Origin: an uncultured Actinoplanes sp. | Lineage (GTDB): Bacteria > Actinomycetota > Actinomycetes > Mycobacteriales > Micromonosporaceae | NCBI RefSeq assembly: GCF_934643405.1 | Contig: NZ_CAKUCL010000337.1 | Coordinates: forward strand, 1-6,245 | Length of the DNA: 6,245 nt | Direction of reading: 5' to 3' | Shown here: positions 1 through 6,185 of the stretch, one piece after another | How positions within the stretch are numbered: the first letter of the stretch is position 1 | How the letters are laid out: each line of letters begins with the position of its first letter | Program-made: the position numbers and the translations under genes | The notes under the pieces: generated by a model | Told to the model about the DNA's origin: nothing | Seen by the model: only the letters and a program-made list of their open reading frames with translations | Databases searched by the model: none

Positions 1-2
1 TC

Positions 3-62
3 CGGGGAAACCGAGGCCGGCGGGTACCGGTTGCCTACGACGACATCGCCCCGGCCGCCTGA
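3..62 (+). CDS. Possible 3' end of a rightward gene (partial)
   Basis: In the third forward frame the window opens in coding-like sequence ending in residues VPVAYDDIAPAA and a TGA at 60-62. A hairpin follows directly and the next gene is convergent, as expected after a gene end. Only about 19 codons are visible, no domain can be recognised, and another frame is equally open here, so this may be non-coding. The product is unknown. Confidence 0.25.
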   Translation, partial: RGNRGRRVPVAYDDIAPAA

Positions 63-64
63 TG

Positions 65-83
65 CCCGCCCCGGCCGGGCGGG
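65..83. terminator. GC-rich hairpin between convergent gene ends
   Basis: CCCGCCC at 65-71 pairs perfectly with GGGCGGG at 77-83 around a 5-base loop, just after the TGA at 60-62 and before the leftward exporter gene ends at 131. There is no T-run on either strand. Strong hairpins without a U-tract are common at actinobacterial gene ends, so a bidirectional terminator role is plausible. It overlaps the tandem repeat beginning at 71, so the palindrome may partly be a by-product of that repeat. Confidence 0.35.
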
Positions 84-120
84 GACGATCCGGCCGGGCG
101 GGGGCGGTCCGGCCGGGGCG
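71..120. repeat. Short tandem repeat, 19-bp period, about 2.6 copies
   Basis: The core CCGGCCGGGCGGGG begins at 71 and again at 90, and a shortened copy CCGGCCGGGGCG begins at 109, so the period is exactly 19 bases. The 5-base linkers are similar (ACGAT, GCGGT). The repeat fills the gap between the possible end of the left-edge gene and the end of the exporter gene. Each core contains the palindrome CCGGCCGG-like centre, so several alternative hairpins can form. Confidence 0.7.
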
Positions 121-130
121 TACGGTCGGA

Positions 131-2254
131 TCAGGCCACGGTCTCGCGAGGGCCGCGATCGTCGACAGTGGCCTCCTCGGCCGCCGGTGCCGGCCGCCGG
201 GCGGGATGCGCCGGCCACCAGAACCGCTCCCCGAGCAGCAGGGCGATGGCGGGCACGACGAGCGTGCGGACCAGCAGGGTGTCGAGCAGGACGCCGATGC
301 CGACGATGACGCCGATCTGGGTCAGCACGATGACCGGCAGCACACCCAGCACCGTGAAGACCGCCGCGAGCAGGATGCCGGCCGACGTGATGACGCCGCC
401 GGTGGCGCCCAGCGCGCGGATCATCGCGCTGCGGGTGTCGCCCCGGGCCATGGTCTCCTCCCGGGCGCGGGTGACCAGGAAGATGTTGTAGTCCACGCCG
501 AGTGCCACCAGGAACAGGAAACTCAGCAGCGGGACACCGGCGTCCAGGGCGGGGATGTCGAGCAGGTGGGTCAGGACCAGGGTGGCGGCGCCCAGGCTGG
601 CGGCGAAGCTGGCGATCACGGTCAACAGCAGCAGCACCGGCGCCAGCAGCGAGCGCAGCAGCAGGATGAGGACCAGCAGGACGACGGCCAGGACCAGCGG
701 GACGATCACCTGGTCGTCGCGCAGGTTGGCGTCGCGCTGGTCGAGGTCCGCGGCGGGCGCGCCGCCGACCAGGGCGCCGGCTGCGGGTATGCCGGCGAGG
801 GTGGTGCGGAGGTCACGGACGGTCCGGTCGGCCTGCTCGGTCCCGGAGCCCGAGGCGAGCTGCACCGAGATCTGCGCCAGACGGCCGTCGTCGGAGATCT
901 CAGGCCGGCCGACGGCCGCGACCCCGTCGACCGTCGTGACGCCGGCCGTCACGGCCTGCGCGGCGCCGCCGGCGCTGATCACGGTGACCGGCTGGGAGGA
1001 CCCCGCCGGGAAGTGCCGGGCCAGGGTCTGCTGGGCGGTGACGGACTGCACCTCGGTCCGGAACTGTTCGGTCTGGGACAGGCCGATCCTGGTGGTGAAC
1101 AGGCCGGCCGCCAGGCCGGCGAGGATGACCACCGCGACGGCGAGCACGGTGGCCGGGCGCCGGCCCACGCCGTACGCGATGCGGGCCCACAGGCCGGTGT
1201 CGCTGGGCTCGGCGGTGCCGACCTTGGGCACGAACGGCCAGAACACGCCGCGGGGCAGGCTGACCAGCACGGCCGGGAGCACGACCAGGCCGAAGAACAG
1301 TGCGACCGCGACGCCGAGCGCGGCCGAGATCCCGAGGGTGCGGTTGCTGGTCAGGACGGCGGCGAGCAGGGTCAGCAGGGCGAGGATCACGGTCGCGGCG
1401 CTGCCGACGACGGCCGGCGCCGCGGCGCGCAGGGCGTTCGCCATGGCCTCGCGCCGGTTCGGCGTACGGCGTAGTTCCTCCCGGTAGCGAGAGATCAGCA
1501 GCAGCGCGTAGTCGGTGCCGGCGCCGAAGACCAACACCGACACGATCCCGCTGACGGCGGCGTCGGTGCGCTCCCCCACCAGCCGGGCGACCCAGGGCAG
1601 CAGTTTGGCGACCAGCTGGTCGGCCGCGCCGATGACCAGCAACGGGGCGATCCACAGGATCGGGCTGCGATAGGTGATCAGCAGCAGCAGGGCCACGACG
1701 CCCGCGGTGGCCAGCAGCAGGGTCACGTCGGCGCCGTCGAAGGCGGCGGCGATGTCGCGGCTGAACGCGGGACCGCCGGTGACCTGCGCGGTCAGTCCGG
1801 CCGGCAGCGGATCGGCCGGATCGCCGCCGACCGTGGTGCGGATGCCGTCGACCGTCGCGGCCTCGGCCGCGTCGCCGAGGTCGCCCGGGACGGGGACGAT
1901 CAGCAGCGCGGCCTGCCCGTCCCGCGACACCGTCGGCGGCGGCACCACACCGCCCTGCGCCCGGGCGGCGAGCGCCTTGCCGTCGGCGGCGATGGCGGCC
2001 TTGTCGTCCGCCGTCAGCGGCCCGCCGGAGCGCTCGTAGACGACCACCGCGGCATCGGTCCGGCCGCTGGGGAACCGGTCCTTCAGCTCGACCACCCGGG
2101 TCGACTGCTTGCCGGCGGGCAGCCCGTCGGTCGGTTCGGCCGCCGGTTGCGACGGCGAGGTGAACAGCACCAGCGCGGTGAGCACCGCGGTCGCCACGAT
2201 GATCAGGAGAGCGGTGGTCCTGCTGGTGACGGCGGTGGCCCAGCGAGCACGCAT
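131..2254 (-). CDS. MMPL/RND-superfamily membrane exporter
   Basis: This 707-residue inner-membrane protein has the two-half RND-type layout of the MMPL family. Each half has one membrane helix (about 13-31 and 368-386), an extracytoplasmic domain (about 32-175 and 387-512), then five helices (about 177-331 and 516-672). The Asp-Tyr pairs expected for proton relay in the fourth helix of each half are present: D248-Y249 in FGAGTDYALLLISRYREE, and D588-Y589 in ALGVDYNIFLVTRARE. The length fits YdfJ/MmpL-like exporters, which use the proton gradient to move drugs, lipids or other hydrophobic molecules. The substrate cannot be read from sequence. The ATG at 2252-2254 was chosen because GAAGGA lies 6 bases upstream and the first helix follows directly. 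The same frame stays open to 2461, but that stretch is antisense to the MarR gene. The gene is divergent from the MarR regulator and shares an operator region with it. Family assignment is firm and function is inferred. Confidence 0.95.
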   Translation of the reverse strand: MRARWATAVTSRTTALLIIVATAVLTALVLFTSPSQPAAEPTDGLPAGKQSTRVVELKDRFPSGRTDAAVVVYERSGGPLTADDKAAIAADGKALAARAQGGVVPPPTVSRDGQAALLIVPVPGDLGDAAEAATVDGIRTTVGGDPADPLPAGLTAQVTGGPAFSRDIAAAFDGADVTLLLATAGVVALLLLITYRSPILWIAPLLVIGAADQLVAKLLPWVARLVGERTDAAVSGIVSVLVFGAGTDYALLLISRYREELRRTPNRREAMANALRAAAPAVVGSAATVILALLTLLAAVLTSNRTLGISAALGVAVALFFGLVVLPAVLVSLPRGVFWPFVPKVGTAEPSDTGLWARIAYGVGRRPATVLAVAVVILAGLAAGLFTTRIGLSQTEQFRTEVQSVTAQQTLARHFPAGSSQPVTVISAGGAAQAVTAGVTTVDGVAAVGRPEISDDGRLAQISVQLASGSGTEQADRTVRDLRTTLAGIPAAGALVGGAPAADLDQRDANLRDDQVIVPLVLAVVLLVLILLLRSLLAPVLLLLTVIASFAASLGAATLVLTHLLDIPALDAGVPLLSFLFLVALGVDYNIFLVTRAREETMARGDTRSAMIRALGATGGVITSAGILLAAVFTVLGVLPVIVLTQIGVIVGIGVLLDTLLVRTLVVPAIALLLGERFWWPAHPARRPAPAAEEATVDDRGPRETVA

Positions 2255-2260
2255 AGCCGA

Positions 2261-2266
2261 TCCTTC
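2261..2266 (-). promoter_or_regulatory. Ribosome binding site of the exporter gene
   Basis: Read on the minus strand this is GAAGGA, 6 bases before the ATG at 2254. It decides the start, because no comparable site precedes the upstream in-frame codons. It overlaps the first operator copy by three bases. Confidence 0.75.
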
Positions 2267-2293
2267 GTTTGCCGAAATATTCGTCTGCCGAAA
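2264..2293. promoter_or_regulatory. Tandem operator between exporter and MarR genes
   Basis: Two 14-base copies, TTCGTTTGCCGAAA (2264-2277) and TTCGTCTGCCGAAA (2280-2293), differ at one base and are spaced 16 bases start to start, about one and a half helical turns. Each contains the inverted half-sites TTCG-N5-CGAA, and between them CGAA-N3-TTCG forms a third dyad (2273-2283). The element fills the unusually AT-rich gap between the divergent genes and overlaps the exporter ribosome binding site. MarR-family dimers typically bind such palindromes in the divergent gap to repress both genes. Binding here is inferred. Confidence 0.7.
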
Positions 2294-2296
2294 AGA

Positions 2297-2302
2297 TAGG
2301 AT
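2297..2302 (+). promoter_or_regulatory. Possible -10 element for a leaderless MarR transcript
   Basis: TAGGAT fits the actinobacterial TAnnnT pattern and lies 7 bases (GGACGGC) before the GTG at 2310, a spacing typical of leaderless messages. An alternative promoter is TTGCCG (2269-2274), a 17-base gap, then AAAGAT (2292-2297), with both boxes overlapping the operator copies. The AGGA at 2298-2301 could instead act as a ribosome binding site, so which reading applies is not settled. Confidence 0.35.
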
Positions 2303-2309
2303 GGACGGC

Positions 2310-2801
2310 GTGCCGACGCAACCCTCTCCGGACCCCGAACACCACGAGGTCGTCGACGACCTCATCGATGCCCTGCGGCTGTTCACGGTCGAGAGCGACG
2401 TGTTCGTGGATGTCTTCGCCCGGGCGCACGGACTCGGCCGCAACGACCTCAACGCGATCATGTGGATCAGTCAGGGGACTCGCAGCGGCCACCCGATCAC
2501 GTCCGGGGAACTGGCGTCGCGGCTCGGCCTGGGCGCGCCCGCGACGACCGGTCTGGTGGACCGGCTGGAAGCGGCCGGGCACGTACGGCGCGAGCGTGAC
2601 CCGCACGATCGCCGGAAGGTCACCATCGTGATGCAGCCGCCGGCCCTGCAACTGGCGATGGAGTTCTTCATACCGCTGGGCCGGCTCATGCGTGACACCG
2701 TCGCCGACATCAGCCCGCAGGAGCTTCAGCGGGTGACCACCGTGGTCCGCCTGCTGACGACCGCGGTCACCAGGGCCCGCATCGCCACGGCCGCATCCTG
2801 A
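2310..2801 (+). CDS. MarR-family transcriptional regulator
   Basis: This 163-residue cytoplasmic DNA-binding protein has the usual MarR length and order. An N-terminal dimerisation helix (about 11-40) leads to a winged helix-turn-helix (about 65-110), with SGELASRLGLG followed by the recognition helix around APATTGLVDRLEAAGHV (76-92). The wing carries the family hallmark DPHDRRKV (97-104). A C-terminal helix (about 135-158) completes the dimer interface. The GTG at 2310 was preferred because AGGA ends 8 bases upstream and TAGGAT could drive a leaderless message there. The ATG at 2301 would add three residues but has no ribosome binding site at a usable distance. The gene is divergent from the exporter across a tandem palindromic operator, which suggests autorepression plus control of the exporter, relieved by a small-molecule ligand or oxidant. 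The ligand cannot be predicted. The only cysteine-free core seen argues against thiol oxidation sensing. The gene ends 10 bases from a convergent gene with no obvious terminator. Confidence 0.93.
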   Translation: MPTQPSPDPEHHEVVDDLIDALRLFTVESDVFVDVFARAHGLGRNDLNAIMWISQGTRSGHPITSGELASRLGLGAPATTGLVDRLEAAGHVRRERDPHDRRKVTIVMQPPALQLAMEFFIPLGRLMRDTVADISPQELQRVTTVVRLLTTAVTRARIATAAS

Positions 2802-2811
2802 GGCCGGGCGG

Positions 2812-3078
2812 TCAGGGGCGTCGCCGCCGCATGCCGGCGACCAGGCTGACGCCGAGAGCAGCCAGGGCGACTTGGATGATCAGCTCGATCCAGTCGATGC
2901 CGCGGGTGTTGGCGACCCCGATCGCGGCGGCGATGAAGGTGCCGATGATGGCGGCGACGATGCCGATCAGGATGGTCAGCCAGATCGGGATGTTCTGCTT
3001 GCCGGGCACCACGAGCCGTCCGAGCGCGCCGATGATCAGGCCGATGATGATCGCGGTGATGATTCCGGAGATCTCCAC
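2812..3078 (-). CDS. GlsB/YeaQ/YmgE-family stress-associated membrane protein
   Basis: This 88-residue protein has three membrane helices (about 4-22, 33-52 and 65-83), the first two separated by the conserved loop GRLVVPGKQNIPIW (20-33), and a basic tail GMRRRRP. Size, helix count and the Gly-Arg...Pro-Gly loop match the transglycosylase-associated (GlsB/YeaQ/YmgE) family. Those small inner-membrane proteins are often induced by envelope, acid or stationary-phase stress and their biochemical role is not established. The GTG at 3078 was chosen because GAGGAG lies 5 bases upstream. The in-frame GTG at 3084 overlaps that site. The gene lies 59 bases after the end of the two DUF1622-like genes on the same strand and may be the last gene of that operon. 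Its end faces the MarR gene end 10 bases away. Confidence 0.9.
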   Translation of the reverse strand: MEISGIITAIIIGLIIGALGRLVVPGKQNIPIWLTILIGIVAAIIGTFIAAAIGVANTRGIDWIELIIQVALAALGVSLVAGMRRRRP

Positions 3079-3083
3079 GTCCA

Positions 3084-3089
3084 CTCCTC
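3084..3089 (-). promoter_or_regulatory. Ribosome binding site of the GlsB-family gene
   Basis: On the minus strand this reads GAGGAG and sits 5 bases before the GTG at 3078. It separates that start from the in-frame GTG at 3084, which overlaps the site and has nothing comparable upstream. Confidence 0.7.
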
Positions 3090-3137
3090 GCTGGGCGATG
3101 TCGTCCCCGGGTTCCACGGGCGGCCGACGGTGAAACC

Positions 3138-3419
3138 TCAGGGCGATGGGGGCGGCCGGCGGGACGCGGACCGGGGACCGGCCGCCGGGGAGCGCAGCGC
3201 CTGGCCGACGATCTGGCGCACCGCGATGATGACGGCGGTGCCGAGCAGTTCGCGTAAGGCCGACGGGAGCGCCAGCCGCAGCATCCCGGCGGCCAGCCAG
3301 AAGTCCAGGGCCACCCGCAGCGCGACCCGGACGTCCCGTGCCCGCACGAGCGCCAGCGTGCCGCACACCAGCCCGGCGGCCACGCAGATCAGCGACGCGT
3401 ACCGCACGACGGCGTTCAT
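3138..3419 (-). CDS. Small membrane protein, diverged DUF1622-like paralogue
   Basis: This 93-residue protein has membrane helices at about 7-26, 33-51 and 56-76 and a Pro/Ser/Arg-rich tail (77-93). Residues 36-75 align without gaps to residues 66-105 of the product of the preceding gene, with 14 of 40 identical by eye, including F40, R48, the RE pair 56-57 and R68. It therefore appears to be a shortened paralogue, lacking most of the loop between helices 1 and 2. The aspartate in the paralogue's LASDILR segment (D75) is glycine here (G45). The ATG at 3417-3419 overlaps the TGA of the preceding gene as ATGA, so translation is probably coupled and the two products may be made in similar amounts and pair. 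The molecular function is unknown. Confidence 0.8.
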   Translation of the reverse strand: MNAVVRYASLICVAAGLVCGTLALVRARDVRVALRVALDFWLAAGMLRLALPSALRELLGTAVIIAVRQIVGQALRSPAAGPRSASRRPPPSP

Positions 3420-3805
3420 CGGGGCGGCTCGTCCGCGGGGCCGCCTCGCGGCCGGGCCAGCTCGGCGCGCTCTTCTTTGATCTCACGGCCGAGGAAAAAG
3501 TTGAGGGCGGTACGGATGGCCGCCACGGCCGCCAGTTCGGCGATCTCCCGCAGGGTCGGGGCGATCGCCGTGCGCAGGATGTCCGAGGCGAGCTGGAACT
3601 CCAGGCCCAGAGCCAGGAAGCGGCCCAGGCCGAGCCGTACCGGAACGAAGGGCTCGGTGCGCCGGTCGCGGAGCCCGACCAGGACGAAGCGCACGAAAGC
3701 CACCATGGCGCCAACGAAGATGATCACCGCCCCGGCCACCTCGACCAGGCGGACCAGCAGGTCGACCGCCTCGGACAGCCACCGCTCACCGACGATTTCC
3801 GCCAT
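3416..3805 (-). CDS. DUF1622-family small membrane protein
   Basis: This 129-residue protein has an amphipathic or membrane N-terminal segment (about 15-45), a second helix (about 60-80, with E69 and D75 in FQLASDILR), a third helix (about 88-106, with R98), and a hydrophilic charged tail (107-129) probably in the cytoplasm. Length, topology and the charged residues set in the second helix fit the DUF1622 family of bacterial membrane proteins, whose function is not established. The assignment is from pattern and was not confirmed by a profile search. The ATG at 3803-3805 begins the recognisable protein (MAEIVGERW). A weak AGAGAG lies just upstream. The frame remains open to 3952, but that extension is Arg/Pro-rich low-complexity sequence unlike a protein. 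It is the first gene of a likely three-gene leftward operon. Confidence 0.85.
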   Translation of the reverse strand: MAEIVGERWLSEAVDLLVRLVEVAGAVIIFVGAMVAFVRFVLVGLRDRRTEPFVPVRLGLGRFLALGLEFQLASDILRTAIAPTLREIAELAAVAAIRTALNFFLGREIKEERAELARPRGGPADEPPR

Positions 3806-3917
3806 GGCTCTCTGGTGCCCGATCGCGGCCGCCCCATACGTCCGACGCCACGCCGGCGAGCCGTTGTCCGGCGGCCGTGGCCGGTTGCGCCGCCGTGGCG
3901 ACCGGCGCCGGCCGGAC

Positions 3918-4202
3918 CTACTGCGGCACCGCCTCGGGCGACGGCGGCACATCGAATTCGCCGAGGGCGTACCGGAGCCGGTGGTTGAGATCGTTCACCG
4001 ACTGGCGCACGTCTCGCCCGGACCCGCCGGGTGCGAGGATCGCCGCCCGCTCGAGCCGGTCCCGGATCCGGCCCGCCAGATGCTCGGGGACCTCGCCGAC
4101 CATGAGCTCGCCTTCGATCACGGCGAGAAGCCCGATCAACGCCACCAGGTCATGAGTGCGGCAGCGTCGCGGGGCCAAGGCGTCCGACGCGTTCACGGTC
4201 AT
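3918..4202 (-). CDS. Conserved-looking 94-residue protein of unknown function
   Basis: I do not recognise this 94-residue protein. It is predicted soluble and mostly helical: a helix at about 17-35 (DLVALIGLLAVIEGELMVG), a charged helix at 39-57 (HLAGRIRDRLERAAIL), a Gly-rich turn (59-63), a helix at 64-80 (DVRQSVNDLNHRLRYALGE), and a Pro-rich tail. The first helix is hydrophobic but broken by acidic residues, so it is more likely buried or oligomeric than membrane-spanning. The ATG at 4200-4202 was chosen because TATCCT lies 7 bases upstream, as in leaderless messages. The frame is open to an ATG at 4358, but that codon has no ribosome binding site. It is divergent from the large membrane protein gene, and 112 bases with several GC palindromes (for example 3902-3911) separate its end from the DUF1622-like gene. 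Confidence 0.7.
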   Translation of the reverse strand: MTVNASDALAPRRCRTHDLVALIGLLAVIEGELMVGEVPEHLAGRIRDRLERAAILAPGGSGRDVRQSVNDLNHRLRYALGEFDVPPSPEAVPQ

Positions 4203-4209
4203 GCCGTCC

Positions 4210-4215
4210 AGGATA
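4210..4215 (-). promoter_or_regulatory. Possible -10 element for a leaderless transcript
   Basis: On the minus strand TATCCT (TAnnnT) is followed by GGACGGC and then the ATG at 4202. A 7-base gap from the -10 box to the start codon is the usual geometry of actinobacterial leaderless genes. No convincing -35 box was found. Confidence 0.4.
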
Positions 4216-4283
4216 GGGAGACGCGACGTCACCTCGCCGGCGCGCAGAGCCACCGCCGCCCGGCGGGCGATCGCGCCGGGGTT

Positions 4284-4327
4284 GGGGTAGATCACGACCG
4301 CGGCGAGCGCAGTCGCCTGCCTACCCC
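4284..4327. repeat. Spaced inverted repeat in the divergent region
   Basis: GGGGTAG (4284-4290) and CTACCCC (4321-4327) are perfect 7-base inverted arms separated by 30 bases. They lie in the 166-base gap between the 94-residue gene and the large membrane protein gene, about 40 bases before the latter's start. They could be half-sites of a regulator, but a chance match in GC-rich DNA cannot be excluded. Confidence 0.35.
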
Positions 4328-4368
4328 CGGGCTTTGCCACAATGCCCCGCGCGAACATGGGGGAGCAC

Positions 4369-6171
4369 GTGACTACAGAGGTACTTGGCGGGCCGCCGGT
4401 TGCCGTCGCGGAGGACGCGGACGCCGGCCGCCGGCCGGCCGACGGGGCCGTCCGGCGGCGACTCGCGGACCTGTCGGCGCTGGTGAGCTACGCCGCGCTG
4501 GCGATGTACGTGATGAGCCGGCTGCTGGCCGACCCGGACCACCGGATGATCAAGGCCAACCCGGACGACCACGGGCTGTTCCTGTTCTTCATGGCGCACG
4601 GCGAACGGGTCGTCTTCCACGGCGCGTCGCCGCTGTGGTCCGACCGGCTCAACGTGCCGGGCGGCGTCAACATGATGGTGAACACCTCGATGCTGGCGGT
4701 CAGCCTGCCGCTGGCGCCGGTCACGCACTGGTTCGGACCCGCGGTGACGGTGGCCGTGCTGTTCGTTCTCGGGCTCGGCGGCACCGCCGCGGCGTGGTAC
4801 TGGGTCCTGTCCCGGCACCTCGTGCGCAGCCGCGCCGCGGCCTGGATCGGCGGCGTCTGGGCCGGCTTCGCCCCCGGCTTCATCTCGCACGCCGGCGGGC
4901 ACGTCAACTTCGTCAGCGGCTACGTGATGCCGTTCATCGTCTGGCAGGTGCTGCGGCTGCGCGAACCCGGCCGGGTGTGGCGCGGCGGCGTCGCGCTGGG
5001 CCTGCTGGTGACGCTGCAGATCTTCCTCAACGAGGAACTGCTGCTGTTCGCGGCCATCCCGTTGGTCCTGTTCGTCGGCGTGTACTCGGCGGCACGGCCT
5101 CGTCTCGTACCGGAAGCCGGTCTTCGGTTCGTCGCCGGTGGCCTGGTCGCGGTGGCGGTGGCCGGTGCGCTGGCGGCCTATCCGCTGTGGTGGCAGTTCG
5201 CCGGTCCGGGGCACTACCGCGGGCAGCCGTTCGTCATCGACCGGTTCGCGACGTCGCTCGGTTCGATCGTCGCCTACCCCCGGGAGGCCATAGCCGGCAA
5301 CGACGCGCTCGCCGCCCGGCTGAGCGCCAGCCCGAACGAGGACAACGCGTTCTGGGGCGCCGGCGCCTGCCTGATGATCGTGGTGTCGGTGATCGTGTTC
5401 TGGCGGTCGGTCGCGATCCGCGCCATCGCCTTCGCCGCGCTGGTGATGCTCGTCCTGTCGTTCGGCACGCACTTCCGGCTCACCGCCACGCCGGGCACCG
5501 TGCCGGCGCCGCTCGGCTGGGTCGGCCGCCTGCCGGTCTTCGACATGGTCACCGTCCCGCGGTACGCGCTGCCGGCGACCGTCCTCGTCGGGTTGCTGCT
5601 CGCCCTGGCCGCCGACCACGTCCGTACGGTCCGCCGCAGCGGCCGCCTCGCGTTCCGCGCCGGTCTCGTCCTCGCTCTGGCGCCGTTGTTCCCGCTGCCG
5701 GTGCCGACGATCGACGCCCCGCCGGTGCCCGCGTTCTTCGCCGAGCGGATGTGGCAGCCGTACGTGGCCGGCGGCCGCAGCGTGGTGCCGGTGCCGATGC
5801 CGGACCTCGCGGGCGGTGGCTGGAACAGCACTCGCATGGCGTCGCTGTCCAACCTGGCGTTCCCGGTGCCCCGCGGCTACTTCATGGGCCCGAAGGACGA
5901 GCCGGACGACATCACCGCCTCCTGGTCGGCCCCGCGCAGGTACGCGAGCGGGCTGTTCCTCGACGTGCGCCGCACCGGCGTCGCCCCCGACATGAGCGAC
6001 TGGCGCGGCCGGCTGGTGCGGCAGGACCTGAGCTTCTGGAAGGCGGGCGTGGTCGTGCTGATGCCCGGCGTGACGCACCGGGAAGCGCTGCGCAAGACGC
6101 TGGTCGGGGCGCTGGGCGAGCCCCAGCGAGCCGGTGGCGTCGACTTCTGGGACACCAGGTCGTTGCCCTAG
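4369..6171 (+). CDS. Polytopic membrane protein, GT-C glycosyltransferase-like
   Basis: This 600-residue protein has a charged N-terminus (1-35), about ten or more membrane helices (first about 36-54; others near 108-146, 155-172, 183-195, 205-240, 252-272, 330-368, 400-416 and 428-445), and a C-terminal extracytoplasmic-type domain (about 446-600). The first large loop (55-107) holds the acidic pair D66-D67 in NPDDHGLF and then NVPGGVNMMVNTS. An acidic loop residue pair in this place and this general layout recall GT-C enzymes, which transfer sugars from polyprenyl-phosphate donors outside the membrane. A second acidic pair, E222-E223, lies in FLNEELLLF. The exact family and substrate are not recognised, so the glycosyltransferase call is inference. 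The GTG at 4369 has GGGGGAG close upstream. In-frame ATG codons at 4357 and 4342 would add 4 or 9 residues and lack a ribosome binding site. The gene is followed after 14 bases by a dehydrogenase-like gene on the same strand. Confidence 0.9.
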   Translation: MTTEVLGGPPVAVAEDADAGRRPADGAVRRRLADLSALVSYAALAMYVMSRLLADPDHRMIKANPDDHGLFLFFMAHGERVVFHGASPLWSDRLNVPGGVNMMVNTSMLAVSLPLAPVTHWFGPAVTVAVLFVLGLGGTAAAWYWVLSRHLVRSRAAAWIGGVWAGFAPGFISHAGGHVNFVSGYVMPFIVWQVLRLREPGRVWRGGVALGLLVTLQIFLNEELLLFAAIPLVLFVGVYSAARPRLVPEAGLRFVAGGLVAVAVAGALAAYPLWWQFAGPGHYRGQPFVIDRFATSLGSIVAYPREAIAGNDALAARLSASPNEDNAFWGAGACLMIVVSVIVFWRSVAIRAIAFAALVMLVLSFGTHFRLTATPGTVPAPLGWVGRLPVFDMVTVPRYALPATVLVGLLLALAADHVRTVRRSGRLAFRAGLVLALAPLFPLPVPTIDAPPVPAFFAERMWQPYVAGGRSVVPVPMPDLAGGGWNSTRMASLSNLAFPVPRGYFMGPKDEPDDITASWSAPRRYASGLFLDVRRTGVAPDMSDWRGRLVRQDLSFWKAGVVVLMPGVTHREALRKTLVGALGEPQRAGGVDFWDTRSLP

Positions 6172-6185
6172 GCCATGCTGTCGGC

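Noticed and set aside
62..1474. Long forward open frame of 470 codons antisense to the exporter gene
   Set aside because: It is a GC-bias shadow: composition is Gly/Asp/Gln/Arg-rich without domains, while the opposite strand encodes a complete MMPL protein with both Asp-Tyr motifs.
2255..2461. N-terminal extension of the exporter to an upstream ATG at 2461
   Set aside because: The extension is antisense to the MarR gene, crosses the operator, is not protein-like, and a good ribosome binding site supports the ATG at 2254.
900..2651. Reverse open frame of 583 codons spanning the exporter/MarR junction
   Set aside because: It is Arg-rich, has no domain, and runs across the divergent promoter and through the antisense of the MarR gene.
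3079..3714. Extension of the GlsB-family gene to a 300-residue protein
   Set aside because: The added part is an out-of-frame reading of the two DUF1622-like genes. A strong GAGGAG before the GTG at 3078 fixes the start.
3806..3917. Hairpins such as the CCGGCGCCGG palindrome at 3902-3911 as a terminator of the 94-residue gene
   Set aside because: Several overlapping GC palindromes are possible and none has a T-run, so no single one could be supported.
4203..4358. Upstream extension of the 94-residue protein to an ATG at 4358
   Set aside because: There is no ribosome binding site, it covers the divergent promoter region, and a leaderless-type box precedes the ATG at 4202. It is not fully excluded.
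4321..6078. Long reverse open frame of 585 codons opposite the GT-C-like gene
   Set aside because: The translation is His/Arg/Gln/Glu-rich low complexity, a typical antisense shadow of a high-GC membrane protein gene.
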